NCBI RefSeq assembly: GCF_014200605.1
Contig: NZ_JACHCE010000002.1
Span: forward strand, 797,300-861,299
Reading direction: 5' to 3'
Source of the DNA: Pedobacter cryoconitis
GTDB lineage: Bacteria > Bacteroidota > Bacteroidia > Sphingobacteriales > Sphingobacteriaceae
Length of the DNA: 64,000 nucleotides
The notes under the pieces: model-generated
What the model saw: the letters and a program-made list of their open reading frames with translations, nothing else
Databases searched by the model: none
Told to the model about the DNA's origin: nothing
In this document: positions 18,170-28,064 of the stretch, in pieces
Layout of the letters: each line of letters begins with the position of its first letter
Numbering within the stretch: the stretch's first letter is position 1
Translations under genes and position numbers: made by a program

Positions 18170-19168
18170 ATGATACCAAAAGTCGCAATGATTGGTGGCG
18201 GTAGTTGGGCAACTGCTGTCATAAAAATGCTTTCAGATAATCTTACAGAAAAAGAGATCTATTGGTGGCTGCGTGATACCGCATCTATTGCACACCTTAA
18301 GCAATACAAACACAATCCAAAATACCTGAGTTCAGTAGAGCTGAGAATACCAGAAGATAATATCTCCAGTGACATCACTCATATTATTAAACAAGCCGAT
18401 TATGTAATTCTGAATGTTCCAGCGGCTTTTTTAAAAGAAACTTTGCGGGGCGTTACTCCAGAGATGCTGGCGGGTAAAAAGATCGTTTCAGCGATTAAAG
18501 GAATAGTACCCGACGAAAATCAGATTATCGGTGAATTTATGCACGAGAAGTTCAATGTTCCCCTGAATGATATCCTGGTAATCAGCGGACCATGTCATGC
18601 AGAAGAAGTTGCACTTGAAAAACTATCTTACCTGACTATAGCCTCAATTAACCTGGAAATTGCAGGCAGTTTCTCGAAATTACTGAATACAAGATATATC
18701 AAAACCAATATATCGGATGATATTTTTGGGACTGAATATGCTGCGGTACTCAAAAACATTTATGCCGTAGCCAGTGGTATCTGTCATGGTATTGGTTATG
18801 GGGATAACTTCCAGGCCGTATTGATTTCAAATGCAATCCGCGAGATCAAGCGATTTGTAGAAGCTGTACATCCTATCAATCGTGATATCAAAGAATCTGC
18901 TTATTTAGGAGATCTTCTGGTCACTGCTTATTCTCAGTTTAGCCGTAACCGGACTTTCGGAAATATGATAGGAAAGGGTTATACCGTTAAATCTGCCCAG
19001 CTGGAGATGAATATGATTGCTGAAGGATATTACGCAGCGAGTTGTATGCATGTGATCAACAAGAAATATAAAGTAGAAATGCCTATTTGCCGCGCTGTTT
19101 ATGCGATCCTCTATGAACGTCATTCTCCGCAGATTGAAATGACATTATTAACAGAACAATTAAATTAA
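18170..19168 (+). CDS. gpsA: NAD(P)-dependent glycerol-3-phosphate dehydrogenase
   Basis: Cytosolic enzyme reducing dihydroxyacetone phosphate to sn-glycerol-3-phosphate for phospholipid synthesis. The 332 residues show the Rossmann motif MIGGGSWATA (about 7-16), the second nucleotide-binding segment with VPAAFL, AIKGIVPDENQ, SGPCHAEEV (about 141-149) and the catalytic-domain block EYAAVLKNIYAVASGICHGIGYGDN with the active-site Lys. It starts just after a terminator, so it has its own promoter or depends on read-through. Confidence 0.95.
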   Translation: MIPKVAMIGGGSWATAVIKMLSDNLTEKEIYWWLRDTASIAHLKQYKHNPKYLSSVELRIPEDNISSDITHIIKQADYVILNVPAAFLKETLRGVTPEMLAGKKIVSAIKGIVPDENQIIGEFMHEKFNVPLNDILVISGPCHAEEVALEKLSYLTIASINLEIAGSFSKLLNTRYIKTNISDDIFGTEYAAVLKNIYAVASGICHGIGYGDNFQAVLISNAIREIKRFVEAVHPINRDIKESAYLGDLLVTAYSQFSRNRTFGNMIGKGYTVKSAQLEMNMIAEGYYAASCMHVINKKYKVEMPICRAVYAILYERHSPQIEMTLLTEQLN

Positions 19169-19278
19169 AACAATATAATTATCAGATTGTTATATACAGT
19201 ATACCGCTGTATAAAATTCAGTTTCCAGCGAAGAGAAACTGCATTTCTGCAAATGGAAACTTAAAAACAATCTATAAT

Positions 19279-19596
19279 ATGAACAAGAAATATCTAGTGG
19301 GTTTATTAACCCTGGCATTAGCGGGTACAGTCTCTCTTTCTACTCAGGCACAGGAAAAAAAGAAAACTGTTGGTGAAAAAATCGGAAACACAGCTTCGGC
19401 AGTTGGTAATAAGACAGCAGAAGTTGCAGTAAAAGGAGTTTCAAAAGTAGGCGACAAAACCTATAAAGGTAAAGTTGCACCAGATGGTTCAGATGTTTAT
19501 ATCAATGGAAAAAACCGGAAGTATTATATAAACAAAAAAGGAGCTAAAGTTTATCTTAAAGCTTCTCAGATTAAAGACAAACCAGCTGGCAAATAG
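19279..19596 (+). CDS. Small exported basic protein
   Basis: A 105-residue protein with a signal peptide (about 1-24, ending STQAQ). The mature part is strongly basic with two sections: KKTVGEKIGNTASAVGNKTA, which looks amphipathic, and a C-terminal segment VYINGKNRKYYINKKGAKVY (about 75-94) that resembles the 'PBCV-specific basic adaptor' motif of glycine/tyrosine/lysine type. That match is from memory and weak. It has its own terminator and no evident operon partner, so its function is unknown. Confidence 0.8.
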   Translation: MNKKYLVGLLTLALAGTVSLSTQAQEKKKTVGEKIGNTASAVGNKTAEVAVKGVSKVGDKTYKGKVAPDGSDVYINGKNRKYYINKKGAKVYLKASQIKDKPAGK

Positions 19597-19617
19597 TCAG
19601 ATCGTAATCATAAATGC

Positions 19618-19647
19618 AATCCGGATCGAAAGGTCCGGATTTTTTTT
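19618..19647 (+). terminator. Terminator with a GAAA tetraloop
   Basis: A ten-base stem AATCCGGATC/GGTCCGGATT (one T-G pair) closed by a GAAA loop and followed by T7. Confidence 0.9.
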
Positions 19648-19802
19648 GCTCTTTTTTATCAACTATTCGTTAAATGACCATCTGTTTTTATTAATGTCTA
19701 CTGAATAAGTAGTTTTTAATCAGAATAAGAATATATTTGAAAAAGCTGATAACCAGAAACCTGTTTATTGACAAACCTAAACCCAAACCTAAACAATTGC
19801 AT

Positions 19803-22583
19803 ATGAAGATTAAACTCTACTCAATCATCCTGTTTTTTACAGCTCTTGCACTGACCACGCAAGCCCAAACCATAAGAGGCACGATAAGTGACACCTCTCA
19901 AACGATTATAGGTGCTACCATTTCTGTAATCGGTACAGGCCAGAAGGCAGGTACAAGCAGCACAGGAAAATATCAGCTTAAGCTGGCAAAAGGCGGCACT
20001 TATACTGTCTCAGTTTCTTATATAGGTTATCAGACACAGCAAAAGAAAATCACGATAGCCGAAAATGAGACTAAAGATCTCGACTTTCAGTTATTATCCA
20101 ATGATAATAATCTTGAAAATATAGTCGTATTAGGCTCAAGAAGTGCGCCGAGATCCAATTTGGACACTCCGGTTCCGGTTGATGTTGTTGATATTAAAAA
20201 AATCACACAGAACATTCCCCAGGTTTCACTGAACCAGATCCTGAATTTTATAGCCCCTTCTTTCACCTCAAATGTGATGAGTCTGACCGATGGAACAGAT
20301 CATATTGACCCTGCATCCTTACGTGGCTTAGGACCGGACCAGGTATTGGTTTTAATCAATGGGAAAAGAAGACATACTACTGCCCTTGTGAACATTAATG
20401 GAAGTTTGGGTAAAGGGTCTGTAGGTACCGATCTTAATGCAATTCCTACTTCAGCTATAAAAAGAGTAGAAATTCTGCGTGACGGAGCTGCGGCTCAGTA
20501 TGGATCAGATGCAATTGCAGGAGTGATCAATATCATCTTAAATGACGATGTAAATAAACTTACAGCTAATGTCTCTGGCGGAGGGTATACCGGCAAACAT
20601 TCTGATGGCCTTGATGGTCAAACTATACAGGCTAATGTAAACTATGGGGTGAAATTAAGTGATAAGGGAGGTTTCCTGAATCTTGCAGGTTCTTACGATT
20701 ACAGAGATTTTGCTTCCCGTACGACACCTTATCGTGGTGTCATTTATACAGATTATAACAATCCGGGCTTATATCCAACCCCTACCGGCGTTGATATTAC
20801 CGATGCCGAACTGGCAAGAAGAGGGCAGACCAGATCTGATTTTGTACCGAATATCGGGCAATCAAAAAACAGGGGAGGGGCACTATTCTTTAACTCAGTT
20901 ATTCCTGTTGCACAGGACGCCGAAATCTACGCTTTTGGAGGGGTAAACTATAGAAATGGGATCTCTAATGCCTTTTACCGTACCCCGCGCCAGCTCAACC
21001 AGAATAATGCCATTATTTATCCAAACGGATTTTTACCAGAAATTGTAACAAACAGTCTTGATCAGTCTGTTGCAGCTGGTATCAGAGGAAAATTAGGAGA
21101 GTGGAAAGCAGATTTCAGTAATACCTATGGTAGAAATGTAATCGATTTTAAAACAGCGAATAGCTTAAACGCCTCAATGCTCACCGCTTCACCTACTTCA
21201 TTTGAATCAGGAGGTTATGAGTTTGCACAAAATACAACCAATTTAGACTTTACCCGTTTCTTTAAAGGTCCTTTAAATGGAATCAACGTAGCTTTCGGAT
21301 TTGAAAACAGATATGAAAATTATAAGATCAAGCCAGGAGAAGAAGCTTCATGGAGAAATTACGGCAATGCACTGCAGGTAGGGGTAGACGGCACAGGCAA
21401 GCCAATTCTCATTCCAGATGCGAATGGTAATATCTCCACCCGTTTTGCACCTAACGGTGTTGCTTATGCAGGCGGGGCACAAGGTTTCCCTGGAATCAGC
21501 AATGCAAATTTAACCAACGAATCCCGTAACTCGATTGCAGCCTATGGAGATGTGGAACTAAACTTCACAGAAAAGCTATTGGTAGATGCGGCAGCACGAT
21601 TTGAAAACTATTCAGACTTTGGTTCTACACTGAATGGTAAACTGGCGGCCAGGTATAAATTCTCTGATAAATTCCTGTTCCGTGCTGCGGCAAGTACAGG
21701 TTTCAGGGCACCCTCTCTTCATCAGCAATACTTTAGTTCTACCTCATCAGTTTATATAGATGGGAATATTGTAGAGTCAGGGACTTTTGCAAACGACAGT
21801 CGTATTGCACAGCTGCTGGGTATCCCTAAATTAAAACAAGAAACCTCTAAAAGTTTAAGTGCAGGATTCACTTCTAATCTTGGGAAGCTAAAAATTACCG
21901 TTGATGGTTACTTCATCAGAATCAATGACAGGGTAATCTATACCGGACAATTTACAGGAAATAACTCACCAACTGCATCGCCGCAGGACAAAGAGATTTA
22001 TGACCTGTTACGTTTAGCAAATGCGACCACTGCAAGATTCTTTGCCAATGCCGTAAATACAGAGACCAAAGGACTTGATGTAGTCCTGTCCTATAATACT
22101 GCTTTGGGTGCAGGTAACCTGAGAACAGACTGGGCAACGACTTTTACTAAGACCTCTATTGTAGGCCCGGTACATGCATCTCCGTTACTTGCAGGCAAAG
22201 AGAGTACTTATCTGGATGATGCCAGCCGTATTCTGATTGAGAAAGTTACTCCACGTATAAAATCCAATCTTACCTTCGATTATACCATCAATAAATGGAA
22301 TGTTTTTTTGCGTAACGTATACTTCGGTAAAGTTTCTCAGCCTACCAACGTTGTTGCCAACAGACAAGAGCTTACAGGCAGGGTAATTACAGATATAGGA
22401 GCAGGTTATAACTTAACTAAAAATCTTAAAATCACTGTAGGGGCAAACAATTTATTTGATGTTTATCCTCAGGAATTATTATTGGGTTCACAAGGAACCT
22501 CAGGTATATTATATCCTAATCAGGCGCCACAATTTGGTTTCCTTGGCAGATATGTATTTACAAGACTATCACTGAACTTTTAA
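19803..22583 (+). CDS. TonB-dependent receptor
   Basis: Outer-membrane active transporter of 926 residues from the ATG at 19803, which opens the signal peptide MKIKLYSIILFFTALAL (cut after TQAQ). An in-frame TTG 66 bases upstream would put 22 charged residues before it and is rejected. Domains: a carboxypeptidase-regulatory-like fold (about 22-105, KGGTYTVSVSYIGYQT), a plug (about 115-240, with LRGLGPDQVLVLINGKRRH and IPTSAIKRVEILRDGAAAQY), then a 22-strand barrel ending in a C-terminal Phe. No SusD gene accompanies it, so it is more like a siderophore or small-ligand receptor than a SusC; the ligand is unknown. Confidence 0.92.
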   Translation: MKIKLYSIILFFTALALTTQAQTIRGTISDTSQTIIGATISVIGTGQKAGTSSTGKYQLKLAKGGTYTVSVSYIGYQTQQKKITIAENETKDLDFQLLSNDNNLENIVVLGSRSAPRSNLDTPVPVDVVDIKKITQNIPQVSLNQILNFIAPSFTSNVMSLTDGTDHIDPASLRGLGPDQVLVLINGKRRHTTALVNINGSLGKGSVGTDLNAIPTSAIKRVEILRDGAAAQYGSDAIAGVINIILNDDVNKLTANVSGGGYTGKHSDGLDGQTIQANVNYGVKLSDKGGFLNLAGSYDYRDFASRTTPYRGVIYTDYNNPGLYPTPTGVDITDAELARRGQTRSDFVPNIGQSKNRGGALFFNSVIPVAQDAEIYAFGGVNYRNGISNAFYRTPRQLNQNNAIIYPNGFLPEIVTNSLDQSVAAGIRGKLGEWKADFSNTYGRNVIDFKTANSLNASMLTASPTSFESGGYEFAQNTTNLDFTRFFKGPLNGINVAFGFENRYENYKIKPGEEASWRNYGNALQVGVDGTGKPILIPDANGNISTRFAPNGVAYAGGAQGFPGISNANLTNESRNSIAAYGDVELNFTEKLLVDAAARFENYSDFGSTLNGKLAARYKFSDKFLFRAAASTGFRAPSLHQQYFSSTSSVYIDGNIVESGTFANDSRIAQLLGIPKLKQETSKSLSAGFTSNLGKLKITVDGYFIRINDRVIYTGQFTGNNSPTASPQDKEIYDLLRLANATTARFFANAVNTETKGLDVVLSYNTALGAGNLRTDWATTFTKTSIVGPVHASPLLAGKESTYLDDASRILIEKVTPRIKSNLTFDYTINKWNVFLRNVYFGKVSQPTNVVANRQELTGRVITDIGAGYNLTKNLKITVGANNLFDVYPQELLLGSQGTSGILYPNQAPQFGFLGRYVFTRLSLNF

Positions 22584-22614
22584 TTCCGATATAATTCTTT
22601 AAATTTAATGCGTT

Positions 22615-22681
22615 TTCCTGCCGCTGAGTTTTGAGTCAGCAAATCTTAACAGGCTCAAAACTCAGCAGCAGGAATTTTTTT
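22615..22681 (+). terminator. Long-stem terminator after the TonB receptor gene
   Basis: Arms of 21 bases (22615-22635 and 22654-22674) match at 20 positions around an 18-base loop and are followed by T7. The hairpin covers an in-frame TTG at 22631, which argues against that codon as the start of the next gene. Confidence 0.9.
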
Positions 22682-22696
22682 ATAATTTATCTTAGA

Positions 22697-24394
22697 ATGA
22701 AAACAAAAACATCATTATCAAACCTGTTGTTAGCACCCTTATGTCTGGGGCTATTGGTATCCTTTACAGCAAAGGGGCAGGAAAACCAGTTTAAGCATGC
22801 AGCCGTCGTTACTGCACATCCGGAAGCTTCTAAAGTAGGGGTTGCAGTTATTAAACGTGGCGGAAATGCAATTGATGCGGCAATAGCCGTACAATTTGCC
22901 CTGGCTGTAGTTTATCCGGATGCGGGGAACATTGGTGGTGGTGGTTTTCTGGTTTACAGGGGTAAAGGTGGAGATTCTGATGCTCTTGATTATAGAGAAA
23001 AAGCTCCTGAAAAAGCATCCAGAGATATGTATCTGGATGCTCAGGGAAATGCAATTACTGATAAAAGCCTTTACGGTGCATTAGCAACAGGAATTCCCGG
23101 AACTGTCGATGGGATGGTAAAAGCCCATAATAAATATGGTAAACTAAGCTGGAAAAAAGATATTCAGCCTGCTATAGAGCTGGCAGAAAACGGGTTTCAG
23201 ATTACTGCTCAGCAAGCTTCAGAATTAAATGGTCTTAAAGAAGGATTCTTAAAATACAACCAGAAGCCGGTAGCCTTTGTTAATAAGGACGGTTTGTGGA
23301 AAGCTGGTGATTTATTAAGACAGCCACAATTAGCAAAAACTTTAAAACTGATCAGGGATAACGGCAGAAAAGGTTTTTATGAAGGACCAGTTGCAGCGGC
23401 GATAGTCGCTTCCATGCAAAATACCAAAGGTGTAATCACAGCAAAAGATTTAAAAGATTACCAGTCTGTATGGAGAAAAACCGTAACTGGTAAATACAAA
23501 AACTATACAGTAATCTCTATGCCTCCACCGTCCAGTGGTGGTATCTCATTAATTACGATGTTACAGCAGGTTAGTGATTACCCATTGAACAAATGGGGTT
23601 TTCAGAGAGACTCTACAGTGCAGCTTATGGTCGAAGTAGAACGCAGGGCCTACGCAGACCGTGCGACCTATTTAGGAGATCCTGACTTCTTTAAAGTGCC
23701 TCAGGCTGCCCTGTTAAACCCTGAATACATCAATTCAAGAACTAAAGGAATCAGTTTTGACAAAGCTACCCCAAGCTCCGGGGTAAAACCTGGTATTTTG
23801 GCCCCTATAGAGAGAGAAGAAACTACGCATTACTCCATCATAGACAGCGAAGGTAACGCAGTATCTGCGACAACAACATTGAACGGTGCTTATGGATCAC
23901 TTGTGGTAGTAGATGGTGGTGGTTTTATCCTGAACAACGAAATGGATGACTTCTCTGTAAAACCGGGTACTCCAAACATGTATGGTCTGGTTGGCGGGGA
24001 AGCCAACTCAATTGTTCCCGGCAAGAGAATGCTGAGTTCAATGACCCCGACAATTCTGGAAGAAAACGGGAAATTAAAAATGGTTGTAGGGACCCCTGGA
24101 GGATCAACTATCATTACCTCAGTTTTCCAGACGATATTAAATGTACTGGTCTTTGGACAAAACATGCAGCAGGCAGTTGCAGCCCCAAGATTCCACCACC
24201 AGTGGTTACCTGATGAGGTATATGTGGAAAAAGGAGCAATTGACAATGCTACAAGAGTCAAACTAGAATACAAAGGCTATAAAATAACAGAGCGTAAGCC
24301 GATGGGACGTGTAGATGCTATCCTGGTCAAGCCAGACGGAACCCTGGAAACAGGTGCAGACCCAAGAGGTACGGATAAAGGTTTAGGCTACTAA
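22697..24394 (+). CDS. ggt: Gamma-glutamyltransferase (glutathione hydrolase)
   Basis: Secreted N-terminal-nucleophile hydrolase that cleaves gamma-glutamyl bonds of glutathione and related peptides; made as a precursor that cuts itself into large and small subunits. From the ATG at 22697 it has 565 residues, with a signal peptide (about 1-29, cut near AKGQ). The autoprocessing and catalytic Thr is in TTHYSIIDSEGNAVSATTT (about 377 onward), with the GG of VVVDGGGFILNNEMDDF and PPPSSGGISLITML as substrate-site elements. The upstream frame extension would run through the previous gene's terminator hairpin, so I exclude it. Monocistronic. Confidence 0.94.
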   Translation: MKTKTSLSNLLLAPLCLGLLVSFTAKGQENQFKHAAVVTAHPEASKVGVAVIKRGGNAIDAAIAVQFALAVVYPDAGNIGGGGFLVYRGKGGDSDALDYREKAPEKASRDMYLDAQGNAITDKSLYGALATGIPGTVDGMVKAHNKYGKLSWKKDIQPAIELAENGFQITAQQASELNGLKEGFLKYNQKPVAFVNKDGLWKAGDLLRQPQLAKTLKLIRDNGRKGFYEGPVAAAIVASMQNTKGVITAKDLKDYQSVWRKTVTGKYKNYTVISMPPPSSGGISLITMLQQVSDYPLNKWGFQRDSTVQLMVEVERRAYADRATYLGDPDFFKVPQAALLNPEYINSRTKGISFDKATPSSGVKPGILAPIEREETTHYSIIDSEGNAVSATTTLNGAYGSLVVVDGGGFILNNEMDDFSVKPGTPNMYGLVGGEANSIVPGKRMLSSMTPTILEENGKLKMVVGTPGGSTIITSVFQTILNVLVFGQNMQQAVAAPRFHHQWLPDEVYVEKGAIDNATRVKLEYKGYKITERKPMGRVDAILVKPDGTLETGADPRGTDKGLGY

Positions 24395-24410
24395 AACCCT
24401 CAAAAAACAT

Positions 24411-24443
24411 AAACCTGCCAGATTGACTCCGGCAGGTTTTTTT
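24411..24443 (+). terminator. Terminator after ggt
   Basis: AAACCTGCC and GGCAGGTTT arms around an 11-base loop, ending in T7. Confidence 0.85.
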
Positions 24444-24622
24444 ATGCGCTTAATAACGCGCCAACCAACAAATGAAAGAGTTTTGGCGGTATAACCTATG
24501 CGTGAAGAAGGAAGGAGAAATGCCAAAAGAAACTGCAAACATTTATACCTTAACCCAAATATCAAATCAGACAAGCCTATTTTATGGTTCCTTTTTTTAT
24601 TCCCCTCCCCAAAAACCCTTTC

Positions 24623-24650
24623 AAAAAAAAACAGCCCGATAAATCGGGCT
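24623..24650 (-). terminator. Terminator of the DEAD-box helicase gene
   Basis: On the minus strand AGCCCGAT, a two-base spacer, ATCGGGCT, a G and then T9. It lies 25 bases past the helicase stop. Confidence 0.85.
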
Positions 24651-24674
24651 GCTAATTTTATATTTAAGTTGAGA

Positions 24675-26570
24675 TTAAGATCTGCGTCTTCTTTCGCCAG
24701 TTCCGCTTCCGCCTTCACGTGGTTTACCAGAGAAATCTCTGAAACCTCCAGCGCTGCTTCCACCTTCGCGTCTTCCGCTTCCGCCAGAATTACCGCCACC
24801 GTAGCTTTTTCTTTCGCCACCGCCGTAACTCTTTCTTTCACCACCACCATAGCTTCTTCTTTCACCGCCACCGCCAGAACTTCTTCTGTCGCCACCGCCG
24901 CTATAGCTTCTTCTTTCACCGCCACCTCTTCTTTCGCCACCTTCAGGAGCGTCGCCAGATTTTTCAATTCTAACACTACGGTTATTGAACTGGATGTCTT
25001 TGAAATTTGCGAACAATGAATCAACAATAGCATTTTCAACTTCAAAGAATGAATAAACACCTTTAAGGTCAATTTTACCAATGTTTTTTCCACTGATTTT
25101 ACCATTGTTACATACAAAAGATAATAAGTCACCTCTTGTAAATTCATCTACCGAACCTACGTTGATAAACAAACGGGTAAAATCACTGTTTCTAGCACCT
25201 CTTGCGCCACGCTCAGAACGTTCACCACGTTCGTCGTTAGCAGCTGCATTTAAATCAGGTGCATTTTTGTAATACTCTAAAAAGCGGTTAAACTCTAAAG
25301 ATGCAAAACGTTTGATCACTTCTTCTTTGCTTAATTCAGCAAATTCATCCATGATTCTTGGGATGTACTGCTCAATTTGTGCTTCATTTACTTCAACATT
25401 GTGAACTTTGTGAACCAGTGAGAAAAGTTGTTTTTCACAAACATCAAATCCAGTAGGTAATTCAGCTTTAGTAAATTGTTTACCGATGATTCTTTCAATC
25501 TGACGGATTTTTCCAGTTTCTTTAGAGTTGATGATACAGATTGAAACACCAGATTTACCAGCTCTTCCTGTACGACCACTTCTGTGGGTATAACTTTCAA
25601 TTTCATCAGGTAATGAATAGTTAATAACGTGGGTTACGTTGTTAACATCGATACCACGTGCTGCAACATCAGTAGCAATTAATAATTGCATGTTACGGTC
25701 ACGGAAACGCTGCATAACTTTATCACGTTGTTGTTGTGATAAGTCACCATGCAAAGCATCAGCATTGTAACCATCCTTAATTAAGTTCTCAGCAACATCC
25801 TGTGTATCCATTTTGGTTTTACAGAAAACTACTGCGAAAATTTCAGGGTTGAAATCTACAATACGTTTCAAGGCAGCATATTTATCTCTGGCACGTACTA
25901 CATAGTACTCATGCTCAATATTTACGTTACCCGTGTTTTTGGTTCCCATAGTCAACTCAGTAGGGTTGTCCATGTAGTTTTTAGCTATTCTTCTAACCTC
26001 AGGAGGCATAGTAGCTGAAAACAACCAGGTTTTTTTGTCGTCAGGTGTAGTAGACAAGATATCATTAATGTCTTCCTGGAAGCCCATGTTTAGCATTTCG
26101 TCAGCCTCATCAAGAACTACATATTTCACACTGCTGAAATCTATAGCCTTACGACCGATAATGTCTAACATACGACCCGGTGTAGCTACAACTACTTGTA
26201 CACCGTTTCTAATTTCACGCAATTGCTGCACAATGTTCGCGCCACCGTAAACGGCAACAACACTAGCACCAGGCGTGTTTTTTGAGTAATTTTTGATGTC
26301 GCTGGCAATTTGTAAGCACAGCTCCCGAGTAGGGCATAGAATTAAAGCCTGAGGCTTATTCATCTTGAAGTCAATCAGTTCAATTAGCGGCAAACCAAAT
26401 GCTGCTGTTTTTCCTGTTCCTGTTTGGGCCAAACCAACAAAATCATTATTGCCCTCTAACAGCACAGGAATAGCTTGCTCCTGAATAGGTGTTGGATTTT
26501 CGAAACCTAAATCCTTTACGGCATTAACAACGTCATCACTTATCCCCAATAATTTAAATGGGTTTATCAT
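24675..26570 (-). CDS. DEAD-box RNA helicase with DbpA-like RNA-binding domain and Arg/Gly-rich tail
   Basis: ATP-dependent RNA helicase of the DeaD/CsdA type, 631 residues, acting on ribosome assembly or structured mRNA. Motifs in order: Q motif GFENPTPIQEQAIP, motif I AQTGTGKT, PTRELCLQ, motif II DEAD (about 155-158), SAT, and HRSGRTGRAG (motif VI). A DbpA-type RNA-binding domain follows (about 465-540, FTRLFINVGSVDEFTRGDL). The last ~85 residues are repeats of GGGERRSYGGG type, a disordered RGG-like RNA-binding tail. The repetitive tail DNA creates long open frames on the other strand and frame, which are shadows. TACCTTTG on the minus strand at 26600-26593 is a likely -7 box just before the gene. 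Confidence 0.95.
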   Translation of the reverse strand: MINPFKLLGISDDVVNAVKDLGFENPTPIQEQAIPVLLEGNNDFVGLAQTGTGKTAAFGLPLIELIDFKMNKPQALILCPTRELCLQIASDIKNYSKNTPGASVVAVYGGANIVQQLREIRNGVQVVVATPGRMLDIIGRKAIDFSSVKYVVLDEADEMLNMGFQEDINDILSTTPDDKKTWLFSATMPPEVRRIAKNYMDNPTELTMGTKNTGNVNIEHEYYVVRARDKYAALKRIVDFNPEIFAVVFCKTKMDTQDVAENLIKDGYNADALHGDLSQQQRDKVMQRFRDRNMQLLIATDVAARGIDVNNVTHVINYSLPDEIESYTHRSGRTGRAGKSGVSICIINSKETGKIRQIERIIGKQFTKAELPTGFDVCEKQLFSLVHKVHNVEVNEAQIEQYIPRIMDEFAELSKEEVIKRFASLEFNRFLEYYKNAPDLNAAANDERGERSERGARGARNSDFTRLFINVGSVDEFTRGDLLSFVCNNGKISGKNIGKIDLKGVYSFFEVENAIVDSLFANFKDIQFNNRSVRIEKSGDAPEGGERRGGGERRSYSGGGDRRSSGGGGERRSYGGGERKSYGGGERKSYGGGNSGGSGRREGGSSAGGFRDFSGKPREGGSGTGERRRRS

Positions 26571-26764
26571 TTTAACTTTATTTATTAAGCCGCAAAGGTA
26601 AGCTTAATTTTTGGTATTTGTTTGGTACATAACCAAATAATAATTATAAGCTTAACTTTTTGAGTGTTAATGGTTAGGCTATTTGACCTTTAAGTAAAAA
26701 AATTAGCAGATAAAAGGGGTTAACCAGCCAGCAAAAATTGTGATGTTACAGCCAGTGGGGCCGT

Positions 26765-27223
26765 TTATCTTAGTCTGTCTGCCGATCTGATTAGTTTATC
26801 ATCCTGATTAATACCCCGGATTGCAAGCAGACAGAAAATAATGGAGAGCAAGGGTAAAAATGCGCCTGTCCCGATAGTAGAACTTTGTAAAAGGTTAGGT
26901 GTATTGAGTGCATAACTTGCTGTCCAGCCAATCAGAACAAGGATTAGGATCAGCGTAAGCAGGACGATACGTTTTTGTAATGTTCTGTTTTTGAAATTGA
27001 AGATATTGGCCAGGCAAATGAGTGCTGTAAGAATTGTTCCCCCAAAAAGTGCAGTAAAAGATGCCGTTTTCTGGCTGATATTATTAACCTTCTGATAAAT
27101 ACCACTAATCTGGAATGACAAATCCCCGGTATTGCCCTGCACAGTTAAAATAGGTAAAATTAACAGTAAAAACAGTGCAGCAGATGCTAAAAATAACCAG
27201 ATGGATTGGACTCTTTGTATCAT
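26765..27223 (-). CDS. DUF4293 family membrane protein
   Basis: A 152-residue inner-membrane protein with four predicted helices (about 8-28, 54-74, 82-103 and 118-140). The opening MIQRVQSIWLFLASAALFLL is the signature of the Bacteroidota family DUF4293. The function is unknown. It is divergent from truA; TATATTTG on the minus strand about 20 bases before the ATG fits a -7 box. Confidence 0.85.
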   Translation of the reverse strand: MIQRVQSIWLFLASAALFLLLILPILTVQGNTGDLSFQISGIYQKVNNISQKTASFTALFGGTILTALICLANIFNFKNRTLQKRIVLLTLILILVLIGWTASYALNTPNLLQSSTIGTGAFLPLLSIIFCLLAIRGINQDDKLIRSADRLR

Positions 27224-27307
27224 ATCAATTTAATAATTTCCAACAAATATATTAAAAGACATTAAACGTCTGTCTTGTTAAGCGGAAAAAAGTATTTTTG
27301 CATTACA

Positions 27308-28060
27308 TTGAATACACAACGTTTTTTTATAGAATTAGCCTACGATGGAACAAGCTATCATGGCTGGCAGACGCAGCCGAATGCAATAACCGTTCAGCAG
27401 GAACTGGATAGAGCTTTATCTGTTTTCTTCAGGCAGCCTGTTGAAACATTAGGCTGTGGCAGAACCGATGCAGGTGTTCATGCCAGCAAATTTTTTGCGC
27501 ATGCAGATTTGCAGGATGTCACAGAAGCAGCTGCTATGAATGCAGTGGGAAGCCTGAATTCTCTTTTGCCTTACCCTATCGCTATCAAAAGGATCTTCGG
27601 TGTTTCACCGGTGGCGCATGCACGTTTTGATGCGACAGCCAGATCTTATGAATACCATTTTCATTTCCATAAAGACCCTTTCAAGCTGAACCGGTCATGG
27701 CTCTATAAGGGTAAGCTGGATATTGAGGCTATGAATATTGCTGCGGCAGCGCTGTTAAACTATACCGATTTTACTAGTTTTAGTAAGTCTAATACTTCAA
27801 CGGCTACAAATAATTGTAAAATTACCGAGGCTTATTTCCGTGAAACGGCTGATGGGCTTATATTTACTATCTCAGCAGACCGCTTTTTAAGGAATATGGT
27901 CCGTGCAATTGTTGGAACCTTAATCCTGATTGGCAGAAAAGAGATAGGACTTGCGCAGCTGGAAGAAATTATAGGAAGTAAAAACCGGAGTAATGCCGGG
28001 CAGTCAGTACCTGCCTGTGGTCTTTACCTCGTGAATATCATTTATCCTTTTGTAAAATAA
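27308..28060 (+). CDS. truA: tRNA pseudouridine(38-40) synthase
   Basis: TruA converts uridines 38-40 in the tRNA anticodon arm to pseudouridine. From the TTG at 27308 it has 250 residues and begins MNTQRFFIELAYDGTSYHGW, which matches how the family usually starts. The catalytic Asp is in GCGRTDAGVHA (about 48-58); RFDATARSYEYHF and FLRNMVRAIVGTLI are also conserved. No ATG is available in this region. An earlier TTG at 27275 lies upstream of a -7 box (TATTTTTG, 27293-27300) and would not be transcribed, so the mRNA would be nearly leaderless. The next gene follows after four bases. Confidence 0.9.
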   Translation: MNTQRFFIELAYDGTSYHGWQTQPNAITVQQELDRALSVFFRQPVETLGCGRTDAGVHASKFFAHADLQDVTEAAAMNAVGSLNSLLPYPIAIKRIFGVSPVAHARFDATARSYEYHFHFHKDPFKLNRSWLYKGKLDIEAMNIAAAALLNYTDFTSFSKSNTSTATNNCKITEAYFRETADGLIFTISADRFLRNMVRAIVGTLILIGRKEIGLAQLEEIIGSKNRSNAGQSVPACGLYLVNIIYPFVK

Positions 28061-28064
28061 TTAT

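Noticed and set aside
24383..25147. Long open frame of 254 codons overlapping the DEAD-box helicase 3' end (and a 173-codon frame on the other strand)
   Set aside because: Created by the repetitive Gly/Arg/Ser codons of the helicase tail; the product is low-complexity Val/Ala/Glu and runs across both terminators.
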